In this document: in pieces, positions 36,754-45,540 of the stretch
How the letters are laid out: each line of letters opens with the position of its first letter
Position numbering within the stretch: position 1 is the first letter of the stretch
Assembly: GCA_963824935.1 (NCBI GenBank)
Contig: CAWGRF010000012.1
Coordinates: 62,001-126,000 of the forward strand
Source of the DNA: JACCZX01 sp963824935
Lineage (GTDB): Bacteria > Pseudomonadota > Gammaproteobacteria > Burkholderiales > Burkholderiaceae_F
Direction: 5' to 3'
Length of the DNA stretch: 64,000 nt
Notes under the pieces: generated by a model
Told to the model about the DNA's origin: nothing
Databases searched by the model: none
Seen by the model: only the letters and a program-made list of their open reading frames with translations
Program-made: the position numbers and the translations under genes

Positions 36754-39700
36754 CTAACCGATCACCTTGAACACTTCGCGCAGCCGCTGCAAGCGCGCGT
36801 CGAGGTTGGCGGTCTTCTCTTCGATGCGCAAACGCTCCGGACCCACAAGTCGCATCGTCTTCGAGCGCTGCAGCAGCTGAATCAGTTTTGCGGTATCGAA
36901 CGGCGGCTCCGGGACGAACTGAACCACGATCGCATCAGCGGAGGCATCGATCTTCTTTACGCCCAGTTTTTCGGCTATCAAGCGCAGCCGGTGCGTCTCG
37001 ATCAACGCCCTGGCGGCATCCGGCAGCCTGCCGTAACGGTCGACCAGTTCCTCCTGCCGCGCGATCAATTCGTCCTCGTCGTCGGCCGATGCGAGCTTCT
37101 TGTACATCGACAACCGCTGATGGACGTCGCTGACGTAGTCGGCTGGCAGCAGCGCAGGCACATGCAGGTTGATTTCGGTTACCGCCTGCAGCGGTGCCAG
37201 CAAGTCGGGCTCGCGGCCCGACCGCAAGGCGCGCACCGCAGCGTTCAACATCTGCGTGTACAAGTCGAAGCCGACTTCCTGCATATTCCCGCTTTGGCTT
37301 TCTCCGAGCACTTCGCCGGCGCCACGGATTTCCAGGTCGTGCATCGCCAAGTAGAACCCGCTACCTAGTTCTTCGAGGTTCTGGATCGCTTCGAGCCGCT
37401 TTTCAGCGTTCTTTGTGAGACCACCAGCATCGGGCACCATCAGATAGGCGTACGCCTGATGGTGCGAACGGCCGACTCTGCCGCGCAACTGATGCAGCTG
37501 CGCCAGTCCGAACTTATCGGAGCGATGAATGATGATCGTGTTGGCGGTTGGTACGTCGATGCCGGTTTCGATGATCGTCGTGCACAAGAGCAGATTAAAG
37601 CGCTGCTGATAAAAGTCGCGCATCACGCGCTCGAGATCGCGCTCCGGCATCTGGCCGTGCGCGATCTCGATGCGCGCTTCCGGTACCAGCTCCGCCAGCC
37701 GCGCGCGGCGATTCTCGATCGTTTCGACTTCGTTGTGGAGGAAGTACACCTGGCCGCCGCGCTTCAACTCGCGCAGCACCGCTTCGCGTATCAACGACGC
37801 GCTTTCCTTGCGCACAAAGGTCTTGATCGCCAGCCGCCGCTGCGGCGCCGTCGCGATGACTGAGAATTCCCGAATCCCCTCGAGCGAAAGCGCGAGCGTG
37901 CGCGGGATCGGGGTCGCGGTCAGCGTCAGCACATCGACTTCGGCGCGCAATGCCTTGAGCCGCTCTTTTTGCCGCACGCCGAAGCGGTGCTCTTCATCGA
38001 TGATGACGAGCCCGAGTCGCTCGAAGTTGAGGGCTTCGGTCAGCAGCTTGTGCGTGCCGATCACGATGTCGATCTGGCCCGCGTTGATGCTGGCGACTGT
38101 CTGCGCGACTTCTTTACTCGAGCGAAAGCGCGACAGCTCGGCGATCTGCACCGGCCATGCGTTGTCAATGAGCGCGAACCGATCGCGAAACGTCTGCATA
38201 TGCTGTTCGGCGAGCAGCGTCGTCGGGCACAAGAGCGCGACCTGCTTGCCGTCGGCCACCGCTGCAAACGCAGCGCGCAAGGCAACTTCGGTCTTGCCGA
38301 AGCCAACATCGCCGCACACCAGCCGATCCATCGGAAAGCCGGCGCTCATGTCCTTGAGCACTGCTTCGATCGCAGCCTGCTGGTCCGGCGTCTCCTCGAA
38401 CGGAAAACCTTCCGCAAACGCCTCGATATCGTGCTGCCTGAACTCGAACGCATGGCCCTTGCGCGCCGACCGCACCGCGTACAGATTCAGCAGTTCGGCA
38501 GCCGTATCGCGTACCTGCTTCGCGGCCTTGCGGCGTGCCTTGTCCCAATCTCCACTGCCGAGCTGATGCAGCGGCGCTGCGTCGGGATCGGCGCCCGAGT
38601 AGCGCCCGATCAAATGCAGCTGCGCTACCGGCACATACAAGGTGCTTTCGTTTGCGTACTCCAGATGCAGGAATTCGGTCGGTCCATCACCCAGGTTCAT
38701 GCTTTGCAGGCCACGATAGCGGCCGATGCCATGCTCGACGTGCACTACAGGGTCTCCGACTCTGAGCTCCGCGAGATCGCGGATCATCGCCTCGACGTTC
38801 GAGGCGCGCTCGCGTTGCCTGCCGCGCAAACGGCGCGGGCTGGCTGCGTACAGTTCGGTCTCGGTGACGACGGCGATCCGCTGATCGCGCAGCACGAAGC
38901 CCTCATGCAGCGGCGCGATGCCCAGAGCCAGCGGCGCGTCAGACGCGGCAAAGGCACCGAAATCGGCGTTATCGGCGAACGGCAATCGATACTCGGTCAG
39001 CGTCTGCGAAATCGTTTCGCGACGGCCCGCCGAATCCGCGACGATCAGAACGCGGCCATGCTCTTGTGCGGCGAAGTTGGCGGCGAACTCACGCAGGTGG
39101 CGAATCGGATCCTCGGCGCGCCGCTCGACCGCGAGCAACGGCAGCGCGTCAAAGTTTTCGTGCGTTCCGTCTGCGAGCGCAATGCGCCCGTACTGTTTGG
39201 CGCGCGCGAAGAATCCTTCGGCGTTCAGGAACAGATCGACCGGAGGCATGATCGGCCGCGTGGTGTCGCGCGATAGGAACCGATAACGCTCGCTGGTCTC
39301 GTTCCAGAAGCGGGTGATCGCCGCTTCAATCGGTCCGTGCAGCGCAATCACGCTGCTGGCGGGCAGGTAGTCGAACAGCGTTGCCGTGTCGTCAAAGAAC
39401 AGCGGCAGGTAGTACTCGATCCCGGCAGGCGCGATACCACTGCCGACGTCCTTGTAGACGCTTGACCGGCTGGGATCGCCTTCGATGCGTTCGCGCCAGC
39501 GCCGCCGAAATGCCTGGCGTGATGCTTCATCGATCGGAAACTCGCGGCCCGGCAACATTCGTACTTCGGGCACCGGGTACAAACCGCGCTGGGTATCGGG
39601 ATCGAACGCACGCAGCGTCTCGAGCTGATCGCCGAACAGGTCAAGCCGATACGGCAGCGCAGAGCCCATCGGAAACAGGTCGATCAAGCCACCTCGGATC

Positions 39701-40239
39701 GCGAACTCGCCTGGCGCGACGACCTGCGATACATGTTGATAGCCCGCAAACACCAGCTGCGCCCGCAGTGATTCGGCATCAACCGTCTGGCCCTGCTTGA
39801 AGAAGAACGTATGGCCGGCGACGTATTGCGCCGGCGCCAGCCGATAAAGTGCGCTGGTTGCCGGCGCAACCAGGACATCGATCTCGCCCTGCGACTGAGT
39901 CAGCCGATACAACGTCTCGAGTCGCTCCGACACCAGATCCTGGTGCGGCGACAGCGTGTCGTACGGTAACGTCTCCCAATCGGGTAGCGGGCGGACCGCC
40001 AGCGACGGATCGAAGTAGCGGATCTCGTCGACCAAGCGCTGCGCATCCAGCGCATCGGCGGAAACCACCATCAGCAGGCGCTGAGCAGTGCGCGCTTGAA
40101 CCGCAAATTGCGTCAGCAACCAGGCGTCACCGGAGCCCGGCGGGCGCGCGATGGTAAAGCGAGCCCCTGCGGACGGTAAGGTCCGCGAGGCGGGGCCCGA
40201 TGCCGACTCGGGCGAGATGATCGATACTTCTTCGTCCAC
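36754..40239 (-). CDS. mfd: Transcription-repair coupling factor Mfd
   Basis: A 1161-residue DNA translocase that removes stalled RNA polymerase and recruits UvrA. Domain order: UvrB-homology region (VRPLPDWETLPYDTLSPHQDL ... FAIRGGLIDLFPMGS), RNA polymerase interaction domain (AELRVGDPVVHVEHGIGRYRG), translocase with MDRLVCGDVGFGKTEVALRAA (Walker A), LVIIDEEHRFGV (DEEH), TATPIPRTL and QLRGRVGRS, then the C-terminal TRCF domain. GTG 40239 is the last start before the conserved LPSAGARFTIARPPGSG region; it has no Shine-Dalgarno and directly follows a terminator-like hairpin with eight Ts (40240-40276). The reading frame extends upstream to 40452 without homology. Confidence 0.93.
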   Translation of the reverse strand: MDEEVSIISPESASGPASRTLPSAGARFTIARPPGSGDAWLLTQFAVQARTAQRLLMVVSADALDAQRLVDEIRYFDPSLAVRPLPDWETLPYDTLSPHQDLVSERLETLYRLTQSQGEIDVLVAPATSALYRLAPAQYVAGHTFFFKQGQTVDAESLRAQLVFAGYQHVSQVVAPGEFAIRGGLIDLFPMGSALPYRLDLFGDQLETLRAFDPDTQRGLYPVPEVRMLPGREFPIDEASRQAFRRRWRERIEGDPSRSSVYKDVGSGIAPAGIEYYLPLFFDDTATLFDYLPASSVIALHGPIEAAITRFWNETSERYRFLSRDTTRPIMPPVDLFLNAEGFFARAKQYGRIALADGTHENFDALPLLAVERRAEDPIRHLREFAANFAAQEHGRVLIVADSAGRRETISQTLTEYRLPFADNADFGAFAASDAPLALGIAPLHEGFVLRDQRIAVVTETELYAASPRRLRGRQRERASNVEAMIRDLAELRVGDPVVHVEHGIGRYRGLQSMNLGDGPTEFLHLEYANESTLYVPVAQLHLIGRYSGADPDAAPLHQLGSGDWDKARRKAAKQVRDTAAELLNLYAVRSARKGHAFEFRQHDIEAFAEGFPFEETPDQQAAIEAVLKDMSAGFPMDRLVCGDVGFGKTEVALRAAFAAVADGKQVALLCPTTLLAEQHMQTFRDRFALIDNAWPVQIAELSRFRSSKEVAQTVASINAGQIDIVIGTHKLLTEALNFERLGLVIIDEEHRFGVRQKERLKALRAEVDVLTLTATPIPRTLALSLEGIREFSVIATAPQRRLAIKTFVRKESASLIREAVLRELKRGGQVYFLHNEVETIENRRARLAELVPEARIEIAHGQMPERDLERVMRDFYQQRFNLLLCTTIIETGIDVPTANTIIIHRSDKFGLAQLHQLRGRVGRSHHQAYAYLMVPDAGGLTKNAEKRLEAIQNLEELGSGFYLAMHDLEIRGAGEVLGESQSGNMQEVGFDLYTQMLNAAVRALRSGREPDLLAPLQAVTEINLHVPALLPADYVSDVHQRLSMYKKLASADDEDELIARQEELVDRYGRLPDAARALIETHRLRLIAEKLGVKKIDASADAIVVQFVPEPPFDTAKLIQLLQRSKTMRLVGPERLRIEEKTANLDARLQRLREVFKVIG

Positions 40240-40276
40240 AAAAAAAACGGCAGCCGAGCATTCTCGCGAGCTGCCG
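40240..40276 (-). terminator. Intrinsic-terminator-like hairpin abutting the mfd start codon
   Basis: On the minus strand CGGCAGC (40276-40270) pairs with GCTGCCG (40254-40248), with an inner CGAG/CTCG pairing around a four-base loop, followed at once by eight Ts (40247-40240) and then the mfd GTG. This is the form of a Rho-independent terminator. No gene ends just upstream on this strand, so it would act in the mfd leader (attenuation) or stop antisense transcription coming from ispD. Confidence 0.6.
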
Positions 40277-40287
40277 AACCCGGTCGC

Positions 40288-40293
40288 TATTAT
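40288..40293 (+). promoter_or_regulatory. Possible -10 element for ispDF
   Basis: TATTAT, followed by AC, lies 29 bases before the ispD TTG start in the short gap between mfd and ispD. No good -35 is seen 17 bases upstream, where the hairpin stem lies. This is a weak call from sequence alone. Confidence 0.3.
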
Positions 40294-40321
40294 ACGAAGC
40301 GTCCCCTTGTGAGCTACGCGT

Positions 40322-41014
40322 TTGCCAAAACGTCTTCGATATCTGGCGCTGATTCCGGCCGCGGGCGTGGGCGCTCGTACCGGGCACGAGATGCCGAAGC
40401 AGTACCTGCGCCTGGGCAAGCGCACGATGCTCGAGCATTCGGTTGCGGCCATACTGGCTGATGCGCGAATCGATCGTGTCTTCGTCGTCGTCGCGCCCTC
40501 TGACCATCGCTGGCAATCGATGCAGATGGATCAGCGCGTCGAATTTGTCGCGGTCGGTGGGGCCTCTCGTGCGCAGAGCGTGCTAAATGGGCTGGTCGCG
40601 ATCGCCGGGCGCACGCAGGACGACGATCGGGTGCTGGTGCACGACGCGGCGCGACCATGCCTTGGCGAAGCCGAGCTGGCGCGGTTGATCGATCAAGTGG
40701 GCGACGATGATCGTGGCGGACTGCTGGCGGTGCCACTAACAGACACTCTAAAGCGCGGTGAAGACGGCCGTGTGGTCGCAACCCTGGAACGCGATGATCT
40801 GTGGTGCGCGCAGACGCCGCAGATGTTTCGGATCGCATCGCTGCGCGCCGCGTTGAGCGTCGGCGCGCTTGATGGCTTGACCGATGAAGCAAGCGCGGTC
40901 GAGCGCAACGGCAATTTTCCGTTGCTGGTGCTCGGAGCGACGACCAATATCAAGGTGACGACAGCGCAGGATTTGACACTGGCCGCAGCGATTCTCAGCG
41001 CGAGAGCGCGATGA
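40322..41014 (+). CDS. ispD: 2-C-methyl-D-erythritol 4-phosphate cytidylyltransferase
   Basis: A 230-residue enzyme of the MEP isoprenoid pathway that forms CDP-ME. Family motifs: YLALIPAAGVGARTGHEMPKQYLRLG (CTP-binding loop), GGASRAQSVLNGL, VLVHDAARPCLGEAELARLI, LAVPLTDTLKR and LWCAQTPQMFRIASLRAAL, ending with NIKVTTAQDLTLAAAIL. TTG 40322 is the start that keeps the short N-terminal strand; no ATG or GTG in this frame is closer. ispF follows after 10 bases, so isoprenoid precursors are made from one operon, which also feeds the squalene operon elsewhere in the window. Confidence 0.94.
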   Translation: MPKRLRYLALIPAAGVGARTGHEMPKQYLRLGKRTMLEHSVAAILADARIDRVFVVVAPSDHRWQSMQMDQRVEFVAVGGASRAQSVLNGLVAIAGRTQDDDRVLVHDAARPCLGEAELARLIDQVGDDDRGGLLAVPLTDTLKRGEDGRVVATLERDDLWCAQTPQMFRIASLRAALSVGALDGLTDEASAVERNGNFPLLVLGATTNIKVTTAQDLTLAAAILSARAR

Positions 41015-41024
41015 AAGTGAAGCG

Positions 41025-41504
41025 ATGAAAATCCGGGTGGGCCAGGGGTTTGACGTGCATGCGCTGGTACCCGGACGCGCGCTGATATTGGGCGGCGTCG
41101 AGATCGCGAGCGAGCGCGGCCTGCTCGGTCACACGGACGCTGACGTGCTGCTGCACGCAATTACCGATGCCATCGTCGGCGCTGCTGCGCTTGGCGATAT
41201 CGGCCAGATGTTTCCCGATACGGACTCAGGCTACAAGAACGCCGATAGCCGACTGTTGCTGCAGGAAGCCGCTTCACGAGTGCGTGAAGCCGGCTGGCGC
41301 ATCGCGAACATCGATGCCACCGTCATCGCCGAACAACCGAGGATCGCGCCACACGTGACTGCGATGCGCCAGAGCATCGCAGCAGCATGCGAGATTTCTG
41401 CGAACGCCGTCAGCGTCAAGGGTAAGAGCAGCGAAAAACTCGGCTTCACCGGACGCGGCGAAGGCATCGCGGCGCTTGCGGTGGCGCTGCTGGTAGGTGA
41501 CTAG
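41025..41504 (+). CDS. ispF: 2-C-methyl-D-erythritol 2,4-cyclodiphosphate synthase
   Basis: A 159-residue trimeric zinc enzyme of the MEP pathway. Starts IRVGQGFDVHALVPGRALIL (zinc ligands D and H in GFDVH), then LLGHTDADVLLHAITDAIVGAAALGDIG (zinc His and cytidine site), FPDTDSGYKNADSRLLL, and NAVSVKGKSSEKLGFTGRGEGI at the end. Length and motifs are complete. Its stop shares CTAG (41501-41504) with the convergent histidine kinase. Confidence 0.96.
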   Translation: MKIRVGQGFDVHALVPGRALILGGVEIASERGLLGHTDADVLLHAITDAIVGAAALGDIGQMFPDTDSGYKNADSRLLLQEAASRVREAGWRIANIDATVIAEQPRIAPHVTAMRQSIAAACEISANAVSVKGKSSEKLGFTGRGEGIAALAVALLVGD

Positions 41505-42829
41505 CGGGTAGTCAGACTCAGCTCGGCGCGCAAGCCATGCGGCACATTGGCGGACAGTTGCAGCTCGCCACCGTGCATGCGTGCGATGCGGGAGACGATC
41601 GGCAACCCGAGCCCGGCGCCGGTACTGCCTGAGCGTGCCGCTTCTCCGCGCTCGAACGGCCGCAGCAGACGATCGATCTCGCCACTCGGTATGCCCGGTC
41701 CGCGATCGATGATCGATACGATCGCACGGCTGGCGTTTTCGGCAAGCGCTACGGTGATGTGCAATGTGCCACTGGCGGGGTCGCGCCCATAACGCGCGGC
41801 ATTGGTCAGCAGATTGTCGAGCGCGCGATCGATCTCAACCGCGTAACCGCGCACGTGTACGTCTGAAGTGAGGTTCACTTCGACGGTGGAGTTCGGCTCC
41901 GCATCGATCCGCGCCCGCCGCACGGCTGCCGCCACCGATGCGCTGAGGTCGACCTCTTCTGCCGCTGCCTGCGGGGTCTTGCGTGCGTAGTCAAGAAACT
42001 GTCGCACGATCGCGTCGATCTGCTCGATATCGCCGACCATTGCGGAGCGGGTGCCATCCGCCAGCTGTGCGAGTTCGAGCTCGAGCCGCAGCCGCGACAG
42101 GGGTGTGCGCAAATCGTGCGAGATTCCCGCCAGCAATACCGCGCGATCAGCGTCGAGCTTTGCGAGATCGGCCACCATGCGGTTAAAGCTTTCATTGACT
42201 GTGCGAATCTCGACCGGCCCGGTTTCCGGCAACGGCGCCGGGTCGCGGCCGCTTCCCAACTCGGCGGCGGCGCGCGACAGCCGCGCCAGCGGACGGTTGA
42301 TCAGACGGGTAATCACAATGGCGCCAATCACCGAAAGCAGCAGCGCCACCGCCGCCCAACCGATCCATTGCGTGCCGTAGGTTCGCGCAACCGGATCGCG
42401 GCTGATGTAGACCCAGTAGTCATCATCTGCGATCGAAAGGCTGATCCAAAGTCCGCGGAGGCCGTTCACCTCCGAACCGAGACGCGTATCAGGTCCGAGC
42501 TTGTTCACGATCGCCTGTTCCGCCAGCTTCAGCAACGGTCGCTCGGGCAGCGGCACGACCTTGTCGTCCGGCTCGAGCGGATAGATCCTCACGCCTTCGT
42601 TGGCGGCGAGCTCGGCCAGCAAATCGGTGCGCACGCGCGGATCGGAGTACAGCAATGCTGCGCGGGTTATGTTGACGATCGAGACGACCTGCTGCGCAAT
42701 CGTCTGTGCGCGCGGTGCACGCTCCAGCACCCGATAACTCTGCAGCCACGCCGCCAGACTGGCGACGATCAGCAGCAACACCAGCAGTAATGTGCGCCAG
42801 AAGAGCGACGGCGAGCGCAATCGGATCAA
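41501..42829 (-). CDS. EnvZ-like osmosensor-type histidine kinase
   Basis: A 442-residue sensor kinase: first helix at residues about 9-28 (LFWRTLLLVLLLIVASLAAW), a periplasmic domain with RVLERAPRAQTIAQQVVSIVNITRAAL (an EnvZ-like pattern), second helix IGWAAVALLLSVIGAIVITRLI, HAMP, HisKA with AGISHDLRTPLSRLRLELEL, and HATPase with DNLLTNAARYG, IIDRGPGIPSGEIDRLLRPF and GAGLGLPIVSRIARMHGG. It overlaps the upstream regulator by four bases (ATGA). The overall layout matches betaproteobacterial EnvZ/RisS-type kinases, but the stimulus is unproven. Confidence 0.9.
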   Translation of the reverse strand: MIRLRSPSLFWRTLLLVLLLIVASLAAWLQSYRVLERAPRAQTIAQQVVSIVNITRAALLYSDPRVRTDLLAELAANEGVRIYPLEPDDKVVPLPERPLLKLAEQAIVNKLGPDTRLGSEVNGLRGLWISLSIADDDYWVYISRDPVARTYGTQWIGWAAVALLLSVIGAIVITRLINRPLARLSRAAAELGSGRDPAPLPETGPVEIRTVNESFNRMVADLAKLDADRAVLLAGISHDLRTPLSRLRLELELAQLADGTRSAMVGDIEQIDAIVRQFLDYARKTPQAAAEEVDLSASVAAAVRRARIDAEPNSTVEVNLTSDVHVRGYAVEIDRALDNLLTNAARYGRDPASGTLHITVALAENASRAIVSIIDRGPGIPSGEIDRLLRPFERGEAARSGSTGAGLGLPIVSRIARMHGGELQLSANVPHGLRAELSLTTR

Positions 42830-43566
42830 TTTTCGCCGTCAGGAATGAACACGTATCCCAGTCCCCAAACGGTCTGGATATAGCGCGGCTTCGAAGGATC
42901 GGGTTCGATCAACTTGCGCAGACGCGAAATCTGCACGTCGAGGCTACGATCGAATGCTTCGTACTCGCGGCCGCGCGCGAGTTCCATCAGCTTTTCGCGC
43001 GACAGGGGCACGCGCGGAAAACGCGCAAACGTCTTGAGCACGGCAAACTCGCCGGTGGTCAGATTCACCGGCTCGCCGTCCTTGGTTAACGAGCGCGTTA
43101 CCAGATCAAGGACAAAGCCGCCGAAGGACACTGGCTTGCCATCGCTGACAGGCGCACCCGGTGCATCGTCGGGACCTCGACGGCGCAGCACCGCGTTGAT
43201 GCGCGCGAGCAGCTCGCGCGGGTTAAACGGCTTCGGCAGATAGTCGTCGGCGCCCATTTCGAGGCCGACGATGCGATCGACATCCTCCCCCTTGGCGGTC
43301 AGCATGATGATCGGCGTTGTGTCGTTGCCGCCACGCAGCCGGCGCATGATCGACAACCCGTCTTCGCCCGGCATCATCAGGTCCAGAATCAGCAGGTCGT
43401 ACCGCTCGCGTTGCCACAGCCGGTTCATCGCCTGCGCGCTGTCGGCGACGGACACCGCGTATCCGTGTTCGCCGAGGTACCGCCGCAGCAGGTCGCGCAG
43501 CCGCGCATCGTCGTCGACAACGAGAACCTTTGAGGGTCGGTGGCGCGTCATTCGATGTTCATCCAT
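42826..43566 (-). CDS. ompR: OmpR-like response regulator
   Basis: A 246-residue regulator. The receiver has VLVVDDDARLRDLLRRYLGE, the phosphoacceptor Asp in LLILDLMMPGEDGLS, IIMLTAKGEDVDR and the Lys in YLPKPFNPREL. The winged-helix domain has LTTGEFAVLKTFARFPRVPLSREKL, RSLDVQISRLRKLIEPDPSKPRYIQTVWGLGYVF. The GEDGLSIMRRL and REYEAFDRSLDVQISRLRK sequences are typical of OmpR itself. The ATG at 43566 is the longest start; ATG 43551 is an alternative. It forms an operon with the downstream EnvZ-like kinase. Confidence 0.9.
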   Translation of the reverse strand: MDEHRMTRHRPSKVLVVDDDARLRDLLRRYLGEHGYAVSVADSAQAMNRLWQRERYDLLILDLMMPGEDGLSIMRRLRGGNDTTPIIMLTAKGEDVDRIVGLEMGADDYLPKPFNPRELLARINAVLRRRGPDDAPGAPVSDGKPVSFGGFVLDLVTRSLTKDGEPVNLTTGEFAVLKTFARFPRVPLSREKLMELARGREYEAFDRSLDVQISRLRKLIEPDPSKPRYIQTVWGLGYVFIPDGEN

Positions 43567-43681
43567 GAAAGGCGGATGCTATGAAGCCCGCAGGCGCAGC
43601 GCGTGCCCCAAAACAAAGTGTTACAGAATTTACGCAGCAGTACGCCGCAATTCGTCCCGTGCAGTGTTCTGAAGAAATATC

Positions 43682-44053
43682 ATGCGCGCCATGCAACGTT
43701 TGGTCGCTCTCCGCCGCTTTGCACCGGTTTTTCGCGCCTTCGGCGCGGCCGCCTTCATTGTCGTGTCGCTATTCGCCGCGCTTCCGGCGCCGGCTGAGGC
43801 CGCCGAGGAGGGGCGACAGCGGCTCACCCCCGAGCAGCGGCGCGAGATGTGGACACCGGAGGAGCGCCAGGCGATGCGTCAGCGATTTCGCGAACGGCAG
43901 CAAGACAGCCGGCAGCCGGGCAATGAGCAAGGTGTGCCACCGCGCCGTCAGCTTTCTCCGGAAGAGCGCCAGCAATTACGCGCGCAGATCGAACAGGCGC
44001 AGCGCGACGTCTATAGACGCGGCAACGCCGGCAACAAAGGTGCGAATAAATGA
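43682..44053 (+). CDS. Small exported Arg/Gln/Glu-rich protein upstream of the DUF1800 gene
   Basis: A 123-residue protein with a long signal peptide (core FGAAAFIVVSLFAALPAPAEA) and a mature part made of two related helical blocks: LTPEQRREMWTPEERQAMRQRF and LSPEERQQLRAQIEQAQRDVY. The repeated (L/W)xPE(E/Q)R pattern recalls DUF3106-like or Spy/CpxP-like periplasmic helical proteins, but assignment is uncertain. Start ATG 43682 is preceded by GAAGAA. The ATGA overlap with the DUF1800 gene makes it the first gene of a three-gene operon. Confidence 0.65.
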   Translation: MRAMQRLVALRRFAPVFRAFGAAAFIVVSLFAALPAPAEAAEEGRQRLTPEQRREMWTPEERQAMRQRFRERQQDSRQPGNEQGVPPRRQLSPEERQQLRAQIEQAQRDVYRRGNAGNKGANK

Positions 44054-45540
44054 CGCGCTGGCTTGGCGTCGTGGTTGCCGTGCTGACGCTGTGCGTAGGC
44101 AGCGTCGCCGCCGCCGAACCGCTGCTCGGCACGCAGGGTGCGAGGCTGCTGCTGACGCGCGCCGGCTTTGCGCCGGGCGACACCGACGTTGCTGCCTACT
44201 CCGCGTTGACGCAGCGAGCCGCGGTTGATCGGTTGATTGCCGGTGTGCGGACGACGGCGCTTACGCCGGAGCCCGGTTGGGTCAATGAGCGGTTCGTTGC
44301 TCCGCGCGAGCTGCGCGCAATGAGCGACGAGGCCCGACGCGCCGAGATTCAGAAGCAGATTCGGATGGGACTCGATCTACGCGGCTGGTGGCTGCGTGAG
44401 ATGGTGGCCACACCGTCTCCGCTGACCGAGCGCATGACGCTGTTCTGGCACAACCATTTCGTCTCGGCGCAGCCGAAGGTGCGGTACACACAACTGATGT
44501 ACCGGCAGAACGTGCTGCTGCGGCGGCATGCGCTGGGCCGCTTTGACGAACTGTTGCATGCAGTCGCAAAAGATCCGGCGATGCTGATCTATCTCGACTC
44601 GGCTACCAATCGGCGCGGTTCGCCGAACGAGAATTTCGCACGCGAAGTGATGGAGCTTTTCACTCTCGGCGAAGGGCAGTACAGCGAAGCCGACATCAAG
44701 CAGGCCGCGCGCGCATTTACGGGCTGGAGCATCGACCCCGATTCGGGCGAGTACGTGTTCCGCCGCCTTCTGCACGATGGCGACGAGAAAACGGTGCTCG
44801 GCAAGACCGGCAATTTCGACGGCGATGCGGTGCTCGACATCCTGCTTGCTCAGCCAGCGGCGGCGGAATTCATCGTGCGCAAGCTGTGGCGCGAGTTCGT
44901 GTCGCCGCAACCCGACGAAGCTCGCGTCAAGAGGATCGCGAGCCAGTTTCGAGCGGGGGGCTGGAATATCGCGCAGGCCGTGCGCGCGCTGCTGTTGCAG
45001 CCCGAGGTGGTCCAGCGCAACGAAGACAACGCACTGGTCAAATCCCCGGCTGAGCTGGTCGTCGGCCTGGTGCGTCAATCGGAAGCAGAGCTTCGTCAGC
45101 CGGTAGCCGCCGCGGTGGCGGTCGCCGGCATGGGCCAGAACCTGTTTTCTCCACCGAATGTGCGAGGCTGGCCTGGAGGGGAGGCGTGGATCAATACGAA
45201 CACGCTGCTTGCGCGTAAGCAGTTCCTCGAGCGGGCCTTGACTGGCAAGAGTGCTGCCGACGCTGCGATGGACGAGTCGATGTCGGGTCAGATGAAGCCC
45301 GAGGAGACCCCGCGCCGCCGCTTGCAGATGCTCGAACAGGCCGTGTCCGTACGCGTCGACGCTGTGGCGTGGCTTGCCAAAGCCGGAATGGCGCCAGAAA
45401 GAGTCGCTGATCCCGCTGCGCGGGCGAAGCTTGAACAATCCGTCCTAGCCATGCCGGCCACTGCACCCGCGCGCGATGGATCGCTCGGATTCGACACGCT
45501 GCGCGCGATCGTGCTCGACCCGGCGTATCAACTGAAATGA
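44050..45540 (+). CDS. DUF1800 family exported protein
   Basis: A 496-residue protein with a signal peptide (MTRWLGVVVAVLTLCVGSVAAA) and the DUF1800 hallmarks: LLTRAGFAPGD, LTERMTLFWHNHFVSAQPKV, SPNENFAREVMELFTLGEGQYSE, QAARAFTGWSID, FIVRKLWREFVSP and NLFSPPNVRGWPGGEAWINT. The family is almost always paired with a DUF1501 gene, as here (ATGA overlap at 45537-45540). The biochemical function is not established; export and a possible extracellular role are inferences. Confidence 0.88.
   Translation: MTRWLGVVVAVLTLCVGSVAAAEPLLGTQGARLLLTRAGFAPGDTDVAAYSALTQRAAVDRLIAGVRTTALTPEPGWVNERFVAPRELRAMSDEARRAEIQKQIRMGLDLRGWWLREMVATPSPLTERMTLFWHNHFVSAQPKVRYTQLMYRQNVLLRRHALGRFDELLHAVAKDPAMLIYLDSATNRRGSPNENFAREVMELFTLGEGQYSEADIKQAARAFTGWSIDPDSGEYVFRRLLHDGDEKTVLGKTGNFDGDAVLDILLAQPAAAEFIVRKLWREFVSPQPDEARVKRIASQFRAGGWNIAQAVRALLLQPEVVQRNEDNALVKSPAELVVGLVRQSEAELRQPVAAAVAVAGMGQNLFSPPNVRGWPGGEAWINTNTLLARKQFLERALTGKSAADAAMDESMSGQMKPEETPRRRLQMLEQAVSVRVDAVAWLAKAGMAPERVADPAARAKLEQSVLAMPATAPARDGSLGFDTLRAIVLDPAYQLK

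Noticed and set aside
37969..39276. 435-codon open frame antisense to mfd
   Set aside because: Shadow of the mfd coding frame; the translation is Arg/Gln-rich with no family features.
43581..44228. 215-codon frame overlapping the small exported protein gene
   Set aside because: Out of frame with the signal peptide and with the ATGA coupling to the DUF1800 gene.
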